DNA of 20,225 nucleotides from a virus, in the IMG/VR virus record IMGVR_UViG_3300007514_000089, positions 1 through 20,225 of that record; one strand, given 5' to 3'. Under the pieces are notes generated by a model. That model was not told the origin of the DNA, did not search any database, and saw nothing but the letters and a program-made list of their open reading frames with translations. Of this stretch, positions 9,981 to 16,593 are shown piece by piece. Numbering within the stretch: the stretch's first letter is position 1; the number at the start of each line of letters is the position of its first letter. Both the position numbers and the translations under genes were made by a program.

Positions 9981-10724
9981 ATGGACTACGTGTCGCGCGA
10001 TCAATGGGGCGCCATTGACTCTGGGAAGCGCCTGAAGGGCTTCTGGCGCCCGGTGAAGGGTGTTGTCATCCATCACACCACAGGCCCCTCAGACGGCCCG
10101 TGGGGCCGTGTGAGAGGCCATGACAGGTACCACGTACACACGAAGGGGTGGGATTCCATCGCCTACAACTGGCTTGTGTCGGGGGTGACGGGCGAAATAT
10201 TTGAGGGGCGGGGTTGGAAGCGCGGCGCCGCTACACGGGGATGGAACTCAAAGACAATCTCTGTCGCTTACATCGGAGATTCTGATGTGGAGTTGACGGA
10301 CACTGGCAAGGACGCGATCCTTGCCGTCGTCGGGGCCGTTCGGGAACGGTATGGCAGTCACCTATGGGTCAAGAGTCATAAGGATTTCTCGCCTACAACT
10401 TGCCCCGGCGAAAATCTGACCGCGTGGGTAGACGCGGGGATGCGAACGGAGGATCAGCCAACGAGTAGCGCTATCGACTGGGCCGGAATCCTGAAGTACA
10501 TTGTGATCGCTGGGCAGAAACATACGCCGATAAAGCGGGGGTCTACGGGGGAGTGGGTGGCTTTGGCGCAGAAGCGGTTGAATGACCGTGGCGCAGACTT
10601 GAAGGTGGATGGCATTTACGGACGCAAGTCCGTCGATGCGTGCAAGAAGTGGCAGAAGCAGTTCGCCGTGAAGGCGGATGGCGTTATCGATTCAAATACT
10701 TGGAGACTGTTGTGGACAACGTAA
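9981..10724 (+). CDS. Endolysin: N-acetylmuramoyl-L-alanine amidase (PGRP/Amidase_2) with peptidoglycan-binding domain
   Basis: Cuts the bond between muramic acid and the stem peptide of peptidoglycan to release progeny. The amidase domain (about 1-150) shows IHHTTG with H31/H32, the second zinc His at H133 in SHKDF, and C141 in TTCPGENL, matching the zinc triad of Amidase_2/PGRP enzymes. A short linker follows, then a C-terminal PG_binding_1 domain (about 183-246) with the usual RGSTGEWV..AQKRLN and VDGIYGRKSVDACKKWQ signature ending in DGVIDSNTWRLLW. Length (247 aa) is normal. There is no signal peptide, so export should depend on the holin encoded next. The ATG at 9981 has no clear ribosome site, and only 24 bases separate it from the giant gene, so it is probably co-transcribed with it. 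Confidence 0.93.
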   Translation: MDYVSRDQWGAIDSGKRLKGFWRPVKGVVIHHTTGPSDGPWGRVRGHDRYHVHTKGWDSIAYNWLVSGVTGEIFEGRGWKRGAATRGWNSKTISVAYIGDSDVELTDTGKDAILAVVGAVRERYGSHLWVKSHKDFSPTTCPGENLTAWVDAGMRTEDQPTSSAIDWAGILKYIVIAGQKHTPIKRGSTGEWVALAQKRLNDRGADLKVDGIYGRKSVDACKKWQKQFAVKADGVIDSNTWRLLWTT

Positions 10725-10879
10725 GGGATCTTATGGAGCGCGCGGCTTGGACTTTCGCGCAGAGTTTCTTGGCCGTGTTTGTCATTGGAGACATGGGCAC
10801 GCTGAAGGTGGCGCTCGTCGGCGGAGCCGCCGCAGCCCTGTCCGTCCTGAAGACATACGCAAAGGGGCGCGTCGGCTAA
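10712..10879 (+). CDS. Holin, r1t-like
   Basis: A 55-residue protein, MDNVRDLMERAAWTFAQSF at its start, that fits r1t-type holins: a short charged N-terminus with the ERA..TFAQ signature, a first membrane segment (about 12-26), a Gly/Ala-rich second one (about 30-46, ALVGGAAAALSVL) and a basic tail (KTYAKGRVG). Holins form membrane lesions that let the endolysin reach the wall. I chose the GTG at 10712, which has GGAG six bases upstream and overlaps the endolysin end by 13 bases; ATG at 10733, preceded by AAGGGA, would give a 48-residue form, and dual starts (holin/antiholin) cannot be excluded. Too short for many gene finders. Position right after the amidase strongly supports the call. Confidence 0.82.
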   Translation: MDNVRDLMERAAWTFAQSFLAVFVIGDMGTLKVALVGGAAAALSVLKTYAKGRVG

Positions 10880-11181
10880 TGAGCGACGAATCGGAAGCCG
10901 CGTTTGCCAAATGGCAGGAGGAATACGGGTACGTGGCTACCGAGATTTACGATCAAATCAAGAAGACATCGCATCTGCTTGACATCGCTGACGGCAATCA
11001 CGCGAAGTGGCACGGCGAAGACTTAGGCATACTGGTGGTGTTGCCCTATGAGCATGTTGCGGCGTTCGCTGCGGAGAATCTAATGGGCGACTTTGAACGC
11101 AGCCCGCTTCACGGGCATGTGTTCTCCACGATGACCGCCCTGATTATGGGCGCAATGGATGCCTTATGTGAAGACGATTAG
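10879..11181 (+). CDS. Hypothetical phage protein (100 aa) after the holin
   Basis: Not recognised. ATG at 10879 overlaps the holin stop by one base (TAATG), so translation is probably coupled; there is no good ribosome site of its own. The protein is acidic at both ends (MSDESEAAF, ALCEDD) and mostly helical, with a hydrophobic middle (LGILVVLPYEHVAAFAAENL) that is not a clear membrane segment. Last gene of the + strand unit; its stop overlaps the stop of the convergent DUF1599 gene. A lysis-accessory role is possible from position only. Confidence 0.75.
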   Translation: MSDESEAAFAKWQEEYGYVATEIYDQIKKTSHLLDIADGNHAKWHGEDLGILVVLPYEHVAAFAAENLMGDFERSPLHGHVFSTMTALIMGAMDALCEDD

Positions 11182-11188
11182 TCTTCAC
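11168..11188. terminator. Perfect hairpin over two overlapping convergent stop codons
   Basis: GTGAAGAC (11168-11175), loop GATTA (11176-11180), GTCTTCAC (11181-11188): a perfect 8-bp stem. The + strand stop TAG (11179-11181) and the - strand stop TAA (11178-11180) both lie at its tip. No T-run follows on either strand, so it may act as a bidirectional hairpin terminator of the U-less kind common in actinobacteria; termination itself is inference. Confidence 0.6.
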
Positions 11189-11732
11189 GCATCGGCAGGT
11201 TGAAGATGTCATATTCCACCATCATGCCGATTACACAATAGCCAACGAGGTCGGTGAACGAATCCGCCAAAGGTTCGTTGGATGAGTCAGCGCCCTTGGA
11301 GATCAGGTTCTCAATGCGCGCGATCTTGTCGTGTATGCGCACAATGATTCCATCTCTACCGAAACGATTGATGTTCCCGTACCCGTAGTCCATCTGCTTG
11401 GCACGGAGCAGCGGCAGCAGGGATTCTGCTGTCGGATAATCCGTGAGGGCGTATTTCTCCGCATGGATGTCGGGTGATTTGAAGCCGTGGTCCTCCGCTG
11501 CCCGTATGGCAGCACACGCAAGCAGGACATAGGCCGTGTCCAGCACGGGTTCGTTGGTGTCGCTGAAGCAGTCCTCTTCGATCTGCTCGTAGCGCGCACG
11601 CATCAACTCCAGCGTGTCTTCAACGCTTATCTTTTCCTTGTCGGAAGGCACTTCGACATCAATGCGATATGCGCATAAACCGGCAGCATCTTCCCACGTT
11701 TCTGGACCGATTGTTGGTAGTTCCTCACTCAT
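11178..11732 (-). CDS. DUF1599 / nucleotide modification-associated domain 1 family protein
   Basis: The C-terminal part (about 109-172) carries the family pattern: LLRAKQMDYGYGN, then INRFGRDGIIVRIHDKIARI, then ENLISKG and LADSFTDLVGYCVIGMM. This alpha-helical family, Pfam DUF1599, was grouped by comparative genomics with phage nucleotide-modification genes; its reaction is not established. Residues 1-108 form a helical extension not recognised. ATG at 11732 follows AGGAGG with seven bases between, inside the end of the sigma-like gene (8-base overlap), so the two are one operon. It is the last gene of the - strand unit. No DNA hypermodification enzyme such as a thymidylate synthase homologue is visible in this window. 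Confidence 0.75.
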   Translation of the reverse strand: MSEELPTIGPETWEDAAGLCAYRIDVEVPSDKEKISVEDTLELMRARYEQIEEDCFSDTNEPVLDTAYVLLACAAIRAAEDHGFKSPDIHAEKYALTDYPTAESLLPLLRAKQMDYGYGNINRFGRDGIIVRIHDKIARIENLISKGADSSNEPLADSFTDLVGYCVIGMMVEYDIFNLPMRED

Positions 11733-12129
11733 ATAAATACCTCCTAATAGGTGAGTTTATGTCAGATTCCATTTCTTTCTCTAGGTGTACCCTGAGTTTC
11801 TTTAGGATTGAATCGCGCCTGCGGGCGACAGTTGTCTTGGGTATTCCAAGCACAAACTCAATCTGACGCAGGCTCATTCTTTCAAACAGGACAGCATTTA
11901 GCAGCCAGCGTTCCCATTCCTCCAGCGAATCAAGTGCGTCTAATACGATTTCTTGGAGGTCTATCCGTTCCTCCCTAGAGGTAACGGGTTCTTGGTGCGG
12001 CGACGCCCGTTGAAGGGCTTCGATTAGTGTTAGAGGACGAACCGCCCACGAGGGCGTGCCGTCCTCCAGACTCCCCTTCGCACGAAGCGGATCAAACAGT
12101 ATCTCCTTCTTCACCACGAACACCAGCAT
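11725..12129 (-). CDS. Sigma-70 region 4-like transcription factor (134 aa)
   Basis: The C-terminal half (about residues 62-119 from this start) reads as sigma region 4: LDSLEEWERWLLNAVLFERM, then the helix-turn-helix MSLRQIEFVLGIPKTTVARR, then RDSILKKLRVHLEKE. The N-terminal half (FDPLRAKGSLEDGTPSWAVRPLTLIEAL) does not show a clear region 2, so this is either a minimal sigma factor or a DNA-binding regulator of sigma origin. The start is uncertain: ATG at 12129 or TTG at 12162, neither with a good ribosome site; both lie inside the upstream gene in another frame, so translation is probably coupled. Could direct host RNA polymerase to late promoters, which would lie outside this window; that is inference. 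Confidence 0.75.
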   Translation of the reverse strand: MLVFVVKKEILFDPLRAKGSLEDGTPSWAVRPLTLIEALQRASPHQEPVTSREERIDLQEIVLDALDSLEEWERWLLNAVLFERMSLRQIEFVLGIPKTTVARRRDSILKKLRVHLEKEMESDINSPIRRYLYE

Positions 12130-12616
12130 ACGCCATTGGGGAATGAAGATATTCTTCTCCAATGACGCGCGTATTCTTCGGGTCGTAGCCTGAAGGGTCG
12201 CCCTTCTCCCACGCTTCGTCGTAGTCGATCCAACCCAGAATCTCCACGGCCCGGAACTCTGGGGCTACGGGTCGAACTACGAACAGGACAAGGCCAAGGC
12301 CCAACTGGCGCTTGCGCACCGCAGCGTTGCTGCTTGTGCGTACGCGCCTGACTTCAATGTTGTGCCCCACATCCGCCATGCCTTTGAACTCTTCGTGACG
12401 GTTACCGGGCCAGACATGCCCCGACCAGTATTGGTTGGTCAGTTTCGCTACGGCTAGTTCACCGACGCACGCCGCAGCCTGCGCCGTGCGGTCGTCTTCC
12501 ATCCGTTTCTTGTCGTAATGGGCGGCGTTGGCTTTACCCCAGTTTTCTATGTACCTGCGGGCGCCTACATGGAGTGCCCATTCGTACTCCCACGGGTGTA
12601 GTTCTACGAGGATCAT
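12092..12616 (-). CDS. Putative PD-(D/E)XK-fold phage protein
   Basis: I place the start at ATG 12616, where ATGA overlaps the RusA stop by four bases; a longer frame to 12778 runs through RusA and is rejected. The 174-residue product shows a possible nuclease core: E53 in VGELAVAKL on a first helix, D82 in GMADVG, E88-x-R90 in NIEVRRVR, then hydrophobic strands GLGLVLFVVRP and VEILGWI. This order (helix Glu, Asp, Glu-x-Lys/Arg) is typical of PD-(D/E)XK proteins, though Lys is replaced by Arg, so activity is unsure. Proteins of this form sit in phage replication clusters. Next to RusA and the primase, a role in DNA processing is plausible. Confidence 0.6.
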   Translation of the reverse strand: MILVELHPWEYEWALHVGARRYIENWGKANAAHYDKKRMEDDRTAQAAACVGELAVAKLTNQYWSGHVWPGNRHEEFKGMADVGHNIEVRRVRTSSNAAVRKRQLGLGLVLFVVRPVAPEFRAVEILGWIDYDEAWEKGDPSGYDPKNTRVIGEEYLHSPMAYAGVRGEEGDTV

Positions 12617-13005
12617 TCCTTGCTCGCTTTCACTTGAACCACAAGCCGGTCGTTGGGGATTATTCCCGCACGCTGGCACCCATCCAGACATAGTTTTATG
12701 TAGTTGTCTAGATCCCCACGTAAGGGGGTTTGCCATTGCTTCAAGGAGCGGACAGTAACGTACGTCGCTTCTTCGCAAAACGTCATCTCCACCGCAACCG
12801 GTCCATCAAAGACCGGCGCGTTATCATCAAGCGCTTCAACGTAGGTCTTTTCCGCTTCGATGGTTTCCTTCGGCGTGTAAACACGACCTTTCCGCGACAT
12901 TCGGGGACGACCCTTGGGCTGTGGCCTGCCGGGTACGACGAACGAGAACTCATCGGTTGGCCCTGCGGCCTGCGTCTTGGACGAGCCTTTGGATTTGCCT
13001 GTCAC
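12613..13005 (-). CDS. rusA: RusA-family Holliday junction resolvase
   Basis: Cuts four-way DNA junctions made during phage replication and recombination, which lets branched DNA be resolved before packaging. The 130-residue protein, near the usual RusA size, shows the opening VPGRPQPKGRPRM strand-loop, then the acidic core RGDLDNYIKLCLDGC with D98 and D100, and AGIIPNDRLV with D119, equivalent to the three catalytic aspartates of E. coli RusA. A start at GTG 13005 overlaps the primase end by 56 bases; it lacks a clear ribosome site, so a later start is possible, but none is obvious before the conserved region. The 3' end overlaps the next gene by ATGA. Confidence 0.9.
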   Translation of the reverse strand: MTGKSKGSSKTQAAGPTDEFSFVVPGRPQPKGRPRMSRKGRVYTPKETIEAEKTYVEALDDNAPVFDGPVAVEMTFCEEATYVTVRSLKQWQTPLRGDLDNYIKLCLDGCQRAGIIPNDRLVVQVKASKE

Positions 13006-13969
13006 AATCGTTGCGCCCCGTGAACTTTGGTCCGTCCTGCCACCATGCCCCCAGCCGTGAGTCTAGGTCTTTCGTCCATGACGTTACATCGGCTTCTGTG
13101 TAACCCGCTTCAAACATGGATCGTGCGAATCGATTCAGGAATCCATGCCTGCCCCGGCCAGCGCCGTGTCCACGATAGTACGGGACTGGTCCGTTGTTGA
13201 ACATCTCTGCTGGCAACCCGCGCAGGCGTGTGCCGTCAAGGTTCATCAACGGTTCCTTGCTGTAGTCCCGTCGGGGAGGCAGGTCTGGGTGGATGGGTTC
13301 CGGCTCCTTGTACAAGGCAGCCGCACGCTCCAAACGCTCAGGCAGAATCCGTCCTGCCCTTGCTCTTTCCATGAAGTCATCTACTTCCAACGGTTCGCCG
13401 TTGGAGTCGATGACCTCCTGCTTCCCTTCGGGCCTGCCGCCCCCGTATGGCAGACGCATGTAGTTCCCCGGCGGTCCCTTGAGGGAATCCTGCTTGGGGT
13501 AAACAGCGTCGTACGGGATGTCGGCAATGTCCAAGGCAGCCTTCATGGCCCGACGCATGGTCGATGCTCGGGTCCACTCCCTGTTGAACAACCAAATGTG
13601 GCAGCCCTTTGAACGTGAGCGTTCAACCCACGCTTGAATCTCCAGCGCCTCAAAGACGGTAGCGACGTTCCTCGCATAGACGATGGAATCATCGCCTTCG
13701 TCAATGTCGATGGCACCCCACATGCAATGCCACAGGTCGGGTTCCATCTGGACGTAGTAGCGGTCGTCAGCGTCTTCACGCCACGCATCAGGGCCACCAC
13801 GGGTCCAATGAGGATCGTAAACCATCGGGTATATGCCGATCATTTCCTCGCCCGATAGGTGTCGGGCGACAAGATCGGCGTCCACGTTGGCCCACCGGCA
13901 ACCGCCAGCGTCGGTTCCGTAGGCGTAACGGAAACCGTTGAACAGGTCTAGTACGGTGAACTCATTCAT
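12950..13969 (-). CDS. Archaeo-eukaryotic primase (TOTE-like)
   Basis: Makes primers at the replication fork. The catalytic domain shows WGAIDID with D88 and D90 binding metal, then ERSRSKGCHIWLF with S120 and H124 (the SxH-type nucleotide motif of archaeo-eukaryotic primases), then DAVYPKQD and GNYMRLPY (169-175), the layout found in TOTE-type primases of phages and conflict systems. The N-terminal IGIYPM..HW segment also fits. The C-terminal region (about 240-339) is helical and may help DNA binding. No zinc-ribbon is apparent. ATG 13969 has GAGG five bases upstream and overlaps the helicase stop by 8 bases; helicase and primase are thus made together. Whether it also acts as polymerase cannot be told here. 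Confidence 0.87.
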   Translation of the reverse strand: MNEFTVLDLFNGFRYAYGTDAGGCRWANVDADLVARHLSGEEMIGIYPMVYDPHWTRGGPDAWREDADDRYYVQMEPDLWHCMWGAIDIDEGDDSIVYARNVATVFEALEIQAWVERSRSKGCHIWLFNREWTRASTMRRAMKAALDIADIPYDAVYPKQDSLKGPPGNYMRLPYGGGRPEGKQEVIDSNGEPLEVDDFMERARAGRILPERLERAAALYKEPEPIHPDLPPRRDYSKEPLMNLDGTRLRGLPAEMFNNGPVPYYRGHGAGRGRHGFLNRFARSMFEAGYTEADVTSWTKDLDSRLGAWWQDGPKFTGRNDCDRQIQRLVQDAGRRANR

Positions 13970-14978
13970 CGAACCTCATCTGCTCCCACTGGATCCCCGG
14001 CTCCAAGAGCCGTCCACTGGCATGAATGGTCAAGTTCACTTCGGCCTTCTCGCCGTCGCCTGACTTGTTCTTCCACAAGCCTACGCTGATCTCATTCTCG
14101 TAGAAGGCACGGTCGGCAGGATCTAGGTTCGTGTCATCCCAACGCCTCCAAGTTTCGATCAGGAAATGGCTTTCGCTGGTGGATGCGTACCTGCCTGCTT
14201 CGATACCCCCGGCTGCGCCCCGGTTGCCAGACCCACGCCCAGACTGGTGAAGGATTACGCCTACAATGCGCCAATCAGATACCAGTTGCTTGAACGATTC
14301 GATCTTCGCTTGAACGCTGGCCGCATCGCCAGCGCCTCCGCCCCGGATTAGTTCCAAGTAGTCGTACACCAGCACTTCGGGACGTTGCCCGTCCCAGAGT
14401 TCGACCGATGCGATACGCATGGCCTTGTCGATGTCGTCCACACTCATACCCGTGGACTCAAAGTGAAGGTGCGTTTCGTCACGCATCAACTGTTCGACCC
14501 GTTCCCATGCGGTTGGGTCTTCCCTGATGAGCCTGCCGATCCAATCCTTCTGATCGACTTCTAGGCGAATGGCTGCGTACCTACCCCAGAACATCGTTTC
14601 AGTTTCATCCGGGCTAACCCAGAGGGTCCGATGCTTGCGGTTGCGAGCCACCATGTTCAAGGCCAGCAGCGTCTTACCCGTGTGGGATCGACCGATGACC
14701 GTGACCAACTGTCCAGCGCGGGCGCCGCCCAAGGTGGCGTCGTCAAAGACACGCACTCCGAACGACCACTCACTCCCCGATTGGAGATCGTGGCGCATAC
14801 GCCGGACTTGCTCACCCTTCGGTGTAAACAATCTCCGCAGGTCTGCTGCGGAGATCCCCTCTATTTCTGCTGGAGGCGACGAGGGCGCCGGGGGCGCAAC
14901 AGCGTCAGCCGTTACGCCCCCGGTTTCTGCGTTAGCGATTCGCTCTAACGCTTCCTCCAGACTCAGATGCTCAGCCAC
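13962..14978 (-). CDS. RecA-fold replicative helicase, DnaB-like
   Basis: An ATPase likely to unwind DNA at the fork. Walker A is GRSHTGKT (96-103); SPDETE (about 122-127) holds the probable catalytic Glu; Walker B is VLVYDYLEL with D206; VILHQSGRG (241-249) fits the DnaB/RecA sensing loop; GGIEAGRYASTSESHFLIE and LWKNKSG near the end fit the DnaB arginine-finger region. The DnaB N-terminal helical domain is absent; instead residues 1-40 are an Ala/Pro-rich linker. At 338 residues it is shorter than full DnaB. GTG 14978 overlaps the upstream stop by 8 bases. Its pairing with the primase supports a replication role. A recombinase-type or KaiC-like ATPase is the main alternative. Confidence 0.8.
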   Translation of the reverse strand: MAEHLSLEEALERIANAETGGVTADAVAPPAPSSPPAEIEGISAADLRRLFTPKGEQVRRMRHDLQSGSEWSFGVRVFDDATLGGARAGQLVTVIGRSHTGKTLLALNMVARNRKHRTLWVSPDETETMFWGRYAAIRLEVDQKDWIGRLIREDPTAWERVEQLMRDETHLHFESTGMSVDDIDKAMRIASVELWDGQRPEVLVYDYLELIRGGGAGDAASVQAKIESFKQLVSDWRIVGVILHQSGRGSGNRGAAGGIEAGRYASTSESHFLIETWRRWDDTNLDPADRAFYENEISVGLWKNKSGDGEKAEVNLTIHASGRLLEPGIQWEQMRFDE

Positions 14979-15699
14979 TTACCTGCTGGAGCCAACCCTG
15001 CGGGTCCACAGGGTCGGGTCGATCCGGCCAGTTGAACGAAGTGTTCTTCACCAATGCGGCGAAGTACCCGCTCTTGCCAGCGAGAGGATGATTACCCTCT
15101 CCGCTCATAAGGCACGGGACACCTGAGGCGTCCAAGCCGGTGGCCTTCTTGATTCGGAAGTCACCTAGCCCGCACTTGCCATTCTTCGTAACGGGAATGT
15201 CCTGATTCCGCATGGACTCAGCCCAGTAGTCGGCGGGGAACTGGCGTACGCCGTTCCCGAACAACTGACGGATGGCCTGATTACATAGGAACATTGATTC
15301 CCTGCTGCCGAACGTAATCCCGGCAGCCTTCTCTGCGTTCCAGATAGCAAGCACCTGCTGGTACTCTTCATCCGCAACGTACTTCGATTCGCCTCCGCTG
15401 TAAGCGGGAGCGTTGACCTGCGTTGCGCCGGGGAAAGCGGCAACTACCGCTTCTGCCACGGTGGCCTCAGGTGCGACGGCGATCGGTGCTCCGGCCTCGG
15501 CAGCGATGCCGGTCACAAGGGAATCCTTGAGTCCGGGCAGCGCCTGTGCCAATGCCTTTGCGTTTTCAATCGCAGTCGTGACGGGTACACCGTCTGGGTT
15601 GTGTGGCACCTCTGCGACAGCGAGTTCAACCGCCGCCTTCAAGATGACTTGTGCTTCAATACTGGCCCGCTCCTGCGGACTCATTGGCTTGAAAGCCAT
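14971..15699 (-). CDS. Hypothetical protein in replication cluster (242 aa)
   Basis: Not recognised. ATG 15699 follows AGGAGG with a nine-base gap. Residues about 1-105 are Ala/Val-rich and look like helices joined by a flexible region (VAPEATVAEAVVAAFPGATQ). Residues about 110-242 look globular with many aromatic residues and paired Gly motifs: GITFGSRESMFLCNQAIRQL, FPADYW, CGLGDFRIKKATGLDASGVP, SGYFAALVKNTSFNWPD. The gene lies between the Cas4-like nuclease and the helicase, overlapping the latter by 8 bases, where phages often keep a single-strand-binding or annealing protein; nothing in the sequence proves such a function. Confidence 0.75.
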   Translation of the reverse strand: MAFKPMSPQERASIEAQVILKAAVELAVAEVPHNPDGVPVTTAIENAKALAQALPGLKDSLVTGIAAEAGAPIAVAPEATVAEAVVAAFPGATQVNAPAYSGGESKYVADEEYQQVLAIWNAEKAAGITFGSRESMFLCNQAIRQLFGNGVRQFPADYWAESMRNQDIPVTKNGKCGLGDFRIKKATGLDASGVPCLMSGEGNHPLAGKSGYFAALVKNTSFNWPDRPDPVDPQGWLQQVSG

Positions 15700-15701
15700 A
15701 A

Positions 15702-16514
15702 CTATGCGCCTCCTATCGTTGCGCCTTTACACCGTGCGAACGCTTCGCACCATTTGCTAGAACACCACCAGCCGTTGTCGCCCAGCGGGTATGGACCCGT
15801 CTGGTTCTCAAGCAGCAGGCAGAGTGCCAACACCTTGCGTCGCAACCAGTCGAAGTGCGACTGGTTGCGCTCTAGATCCATGCGACCCACACCGTGTGGG
15901 TGTACGACCGCATACGAGAAGTTCGGTATGCCCAATGCGTAGCAGTAGGCGATGGACTGGACATCCCAACGCTCGTACTGCCACCGATCTTTCGTGTAAT
16001 CCCGGCTCGGGAACTTCCAGTCCCACAGCCGATCCGATTCAACAAGATCGACAGTCCCCGTCAACCGGACTATGCGTTCGTCGTCCTCAAACAGAGGAAC
16101 GTCGAACTCGTGCTCCACGGTTACGGGCATCACTATCGGATAGATTTCTTCCGCCCAAGCGGTGATCTTCTGAACGCCAGCCTCGTGGGCGGACTCCGGC
16201 GTGTACGTGTTCCAAACCTGAATGTCTGGACACACCCGCTCAAACTCGTGCTCAAACGTGTCAAGCATGGCGCGCAGATCCATCGGCGCTTCCGAATGAC
16301 CATCGCTTACATCCAGCACAGAGTTCAGGGCGTCTTCTGCGACCGCATGGCATACGGTCCCAAGCGTGGACGCATCCTTCATTGGTTCGCTTACAAGCCC
16401 GAAGATGTCGTTGCGCCAACGCTCCAGACACATGTCGGAAGTCTTGATGGACGACTGTCGGACCCACGTGTGGACCCAGCGTCCGTCGGCTGCTTTGTGT
16501 AATGGATATTTCAC
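15702..16514 (-). CDS. Cas4/RecB-like PD-(D/E)XK exonuclease with probable Fe-S cluster
   Basis: Likely processes DNA ends in phage recombination or replication. Numbered from this start, motifs are: C29 (MCLERW), H56 in GTVCHAVAE, D156 in LTGTVDLV, D165-x-K167 in LWDWKFPS, Q186 and Y190 in DVQSIAYCYALG, and C251, C256, C262 in WWCSSKWCEAFARC. One N-terminal plus three C-terminal cysteines is the 4Fe-4S arrangement of Cas4 and AddB. I chose GTG 16514 because GGAGG lies just upstream in a small hairpin loop and the next GTG (16544) would put its ribosome site inside a very strong stem. There is no Cas1 or CRISPR nearby, so this is a phage nuclease, not an adaptation module. It ends three bases before the next gene. 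Confidence 0.85.
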   Translation of the reverse strand: MKYPLHKAADGRWVHTWVRQSSIKTSDMCLERWRNDIFGLVSEPMKDASTLGTVCHAVAEDALNSVLDVSDGHSEAPMDLRAMLDTFEHEFERVCPDIQVWNTYTPESAHEAGVQKITAWAEEIYPIVMPVTVEHEFDVPLFEDDERIVRLTGTVDLVESDRLWDWKFPSRDYTKDRWQYERWDVQSIAYCYALGIPNFSYAVVHPHGVGRMDLERNQSHFDWLRRKVLALCLLLENQTGPYPLGDNGWWCSSKWCEAFARCKGATIGGA

Positions 16515-16527
16515 GCTGCCTCCCGTG
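16512..16527 (-). promoter_or_regulatory. Ribosome site in hairpin loop, nuclease gene
   Basis: In the mRNA sense: CACG, loop GGAGGCAG, CGTG. The stem is 4 bp, the Shine-Dalgarno is in the loop and the GTG start codon is in the 3' arm. It helps choose start 16514. Confidence 0.5.
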
Positions 16528-16535
16528 TCGTTACC

Positions 16536-16577
16536 TAGTATCACCTCCCTCCCCCTTCAGGGGAGGGAGGTGTACTA
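16536..16577 (-). terminator. Very strong 18-bp hairpin upstream of the nuclease gene
   Basis: CACCTCCCTCCCC (16542-16554) and GGGGAGGGAGGTG (16560-16572) are perfect complements around a 5-base loop; TAGTA (16536-16540) and TACTA (16573-16577) add five pairs with one bulged base. In the - strand mRNA it sits after the 50-residue gene and before the nuclease. It could end transcription, block RNA decay, or hide the purine-rich ribosome-like sequence in its 3' arm. There is no T-run after it. Confidence 0.7.
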
Positions 16578-16589
16578 AGTACATGTACT
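16578..16589. promoter_or_regulatory. 12-bp palindrome AGTACATGTACT, operator-like
   Basis: A perfect 12-bp palindrome directly beside the 18-bp hairpin. TGTACT also occurs at 16572-16577, giving two direct copies 13 bases apart with an inverted AGTACA between them. This density of GTAC half-sites suggests a dimeric repressor site or part of a larger RNA structure; no protein can be assigned. Confidence 0.35.
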
Positions 16590-16593
16590 GAGC

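Noticed and set aside
10678-10878. Extension of the 100-residue protein upstream through the holin
   Set aside because: The frame covers the holin gene, whose sequence is recognisable; TAATG at 10877-10881 gives a natural coupled start.
12617-12778. N-terminal extension of the PD-(D/E)XK-like protein to 12778
   Set aside because: It runs wholly through the RusA gene in another frame and reads as low-quality protein; the ATGA overlap at 12616 explains the start.
15894-16502. 202-codon + strand ORF opposite the Cas4-like nuclease
   Set aside because: The - strand frame has the full set of nuclease motifs; the + frame has none.
15702-16514. CRISPR-Cas adaptation gene (cas4)
   Set aside because: No cas1, cas2 or repeat array in the window; neighbours are phage replication genes.
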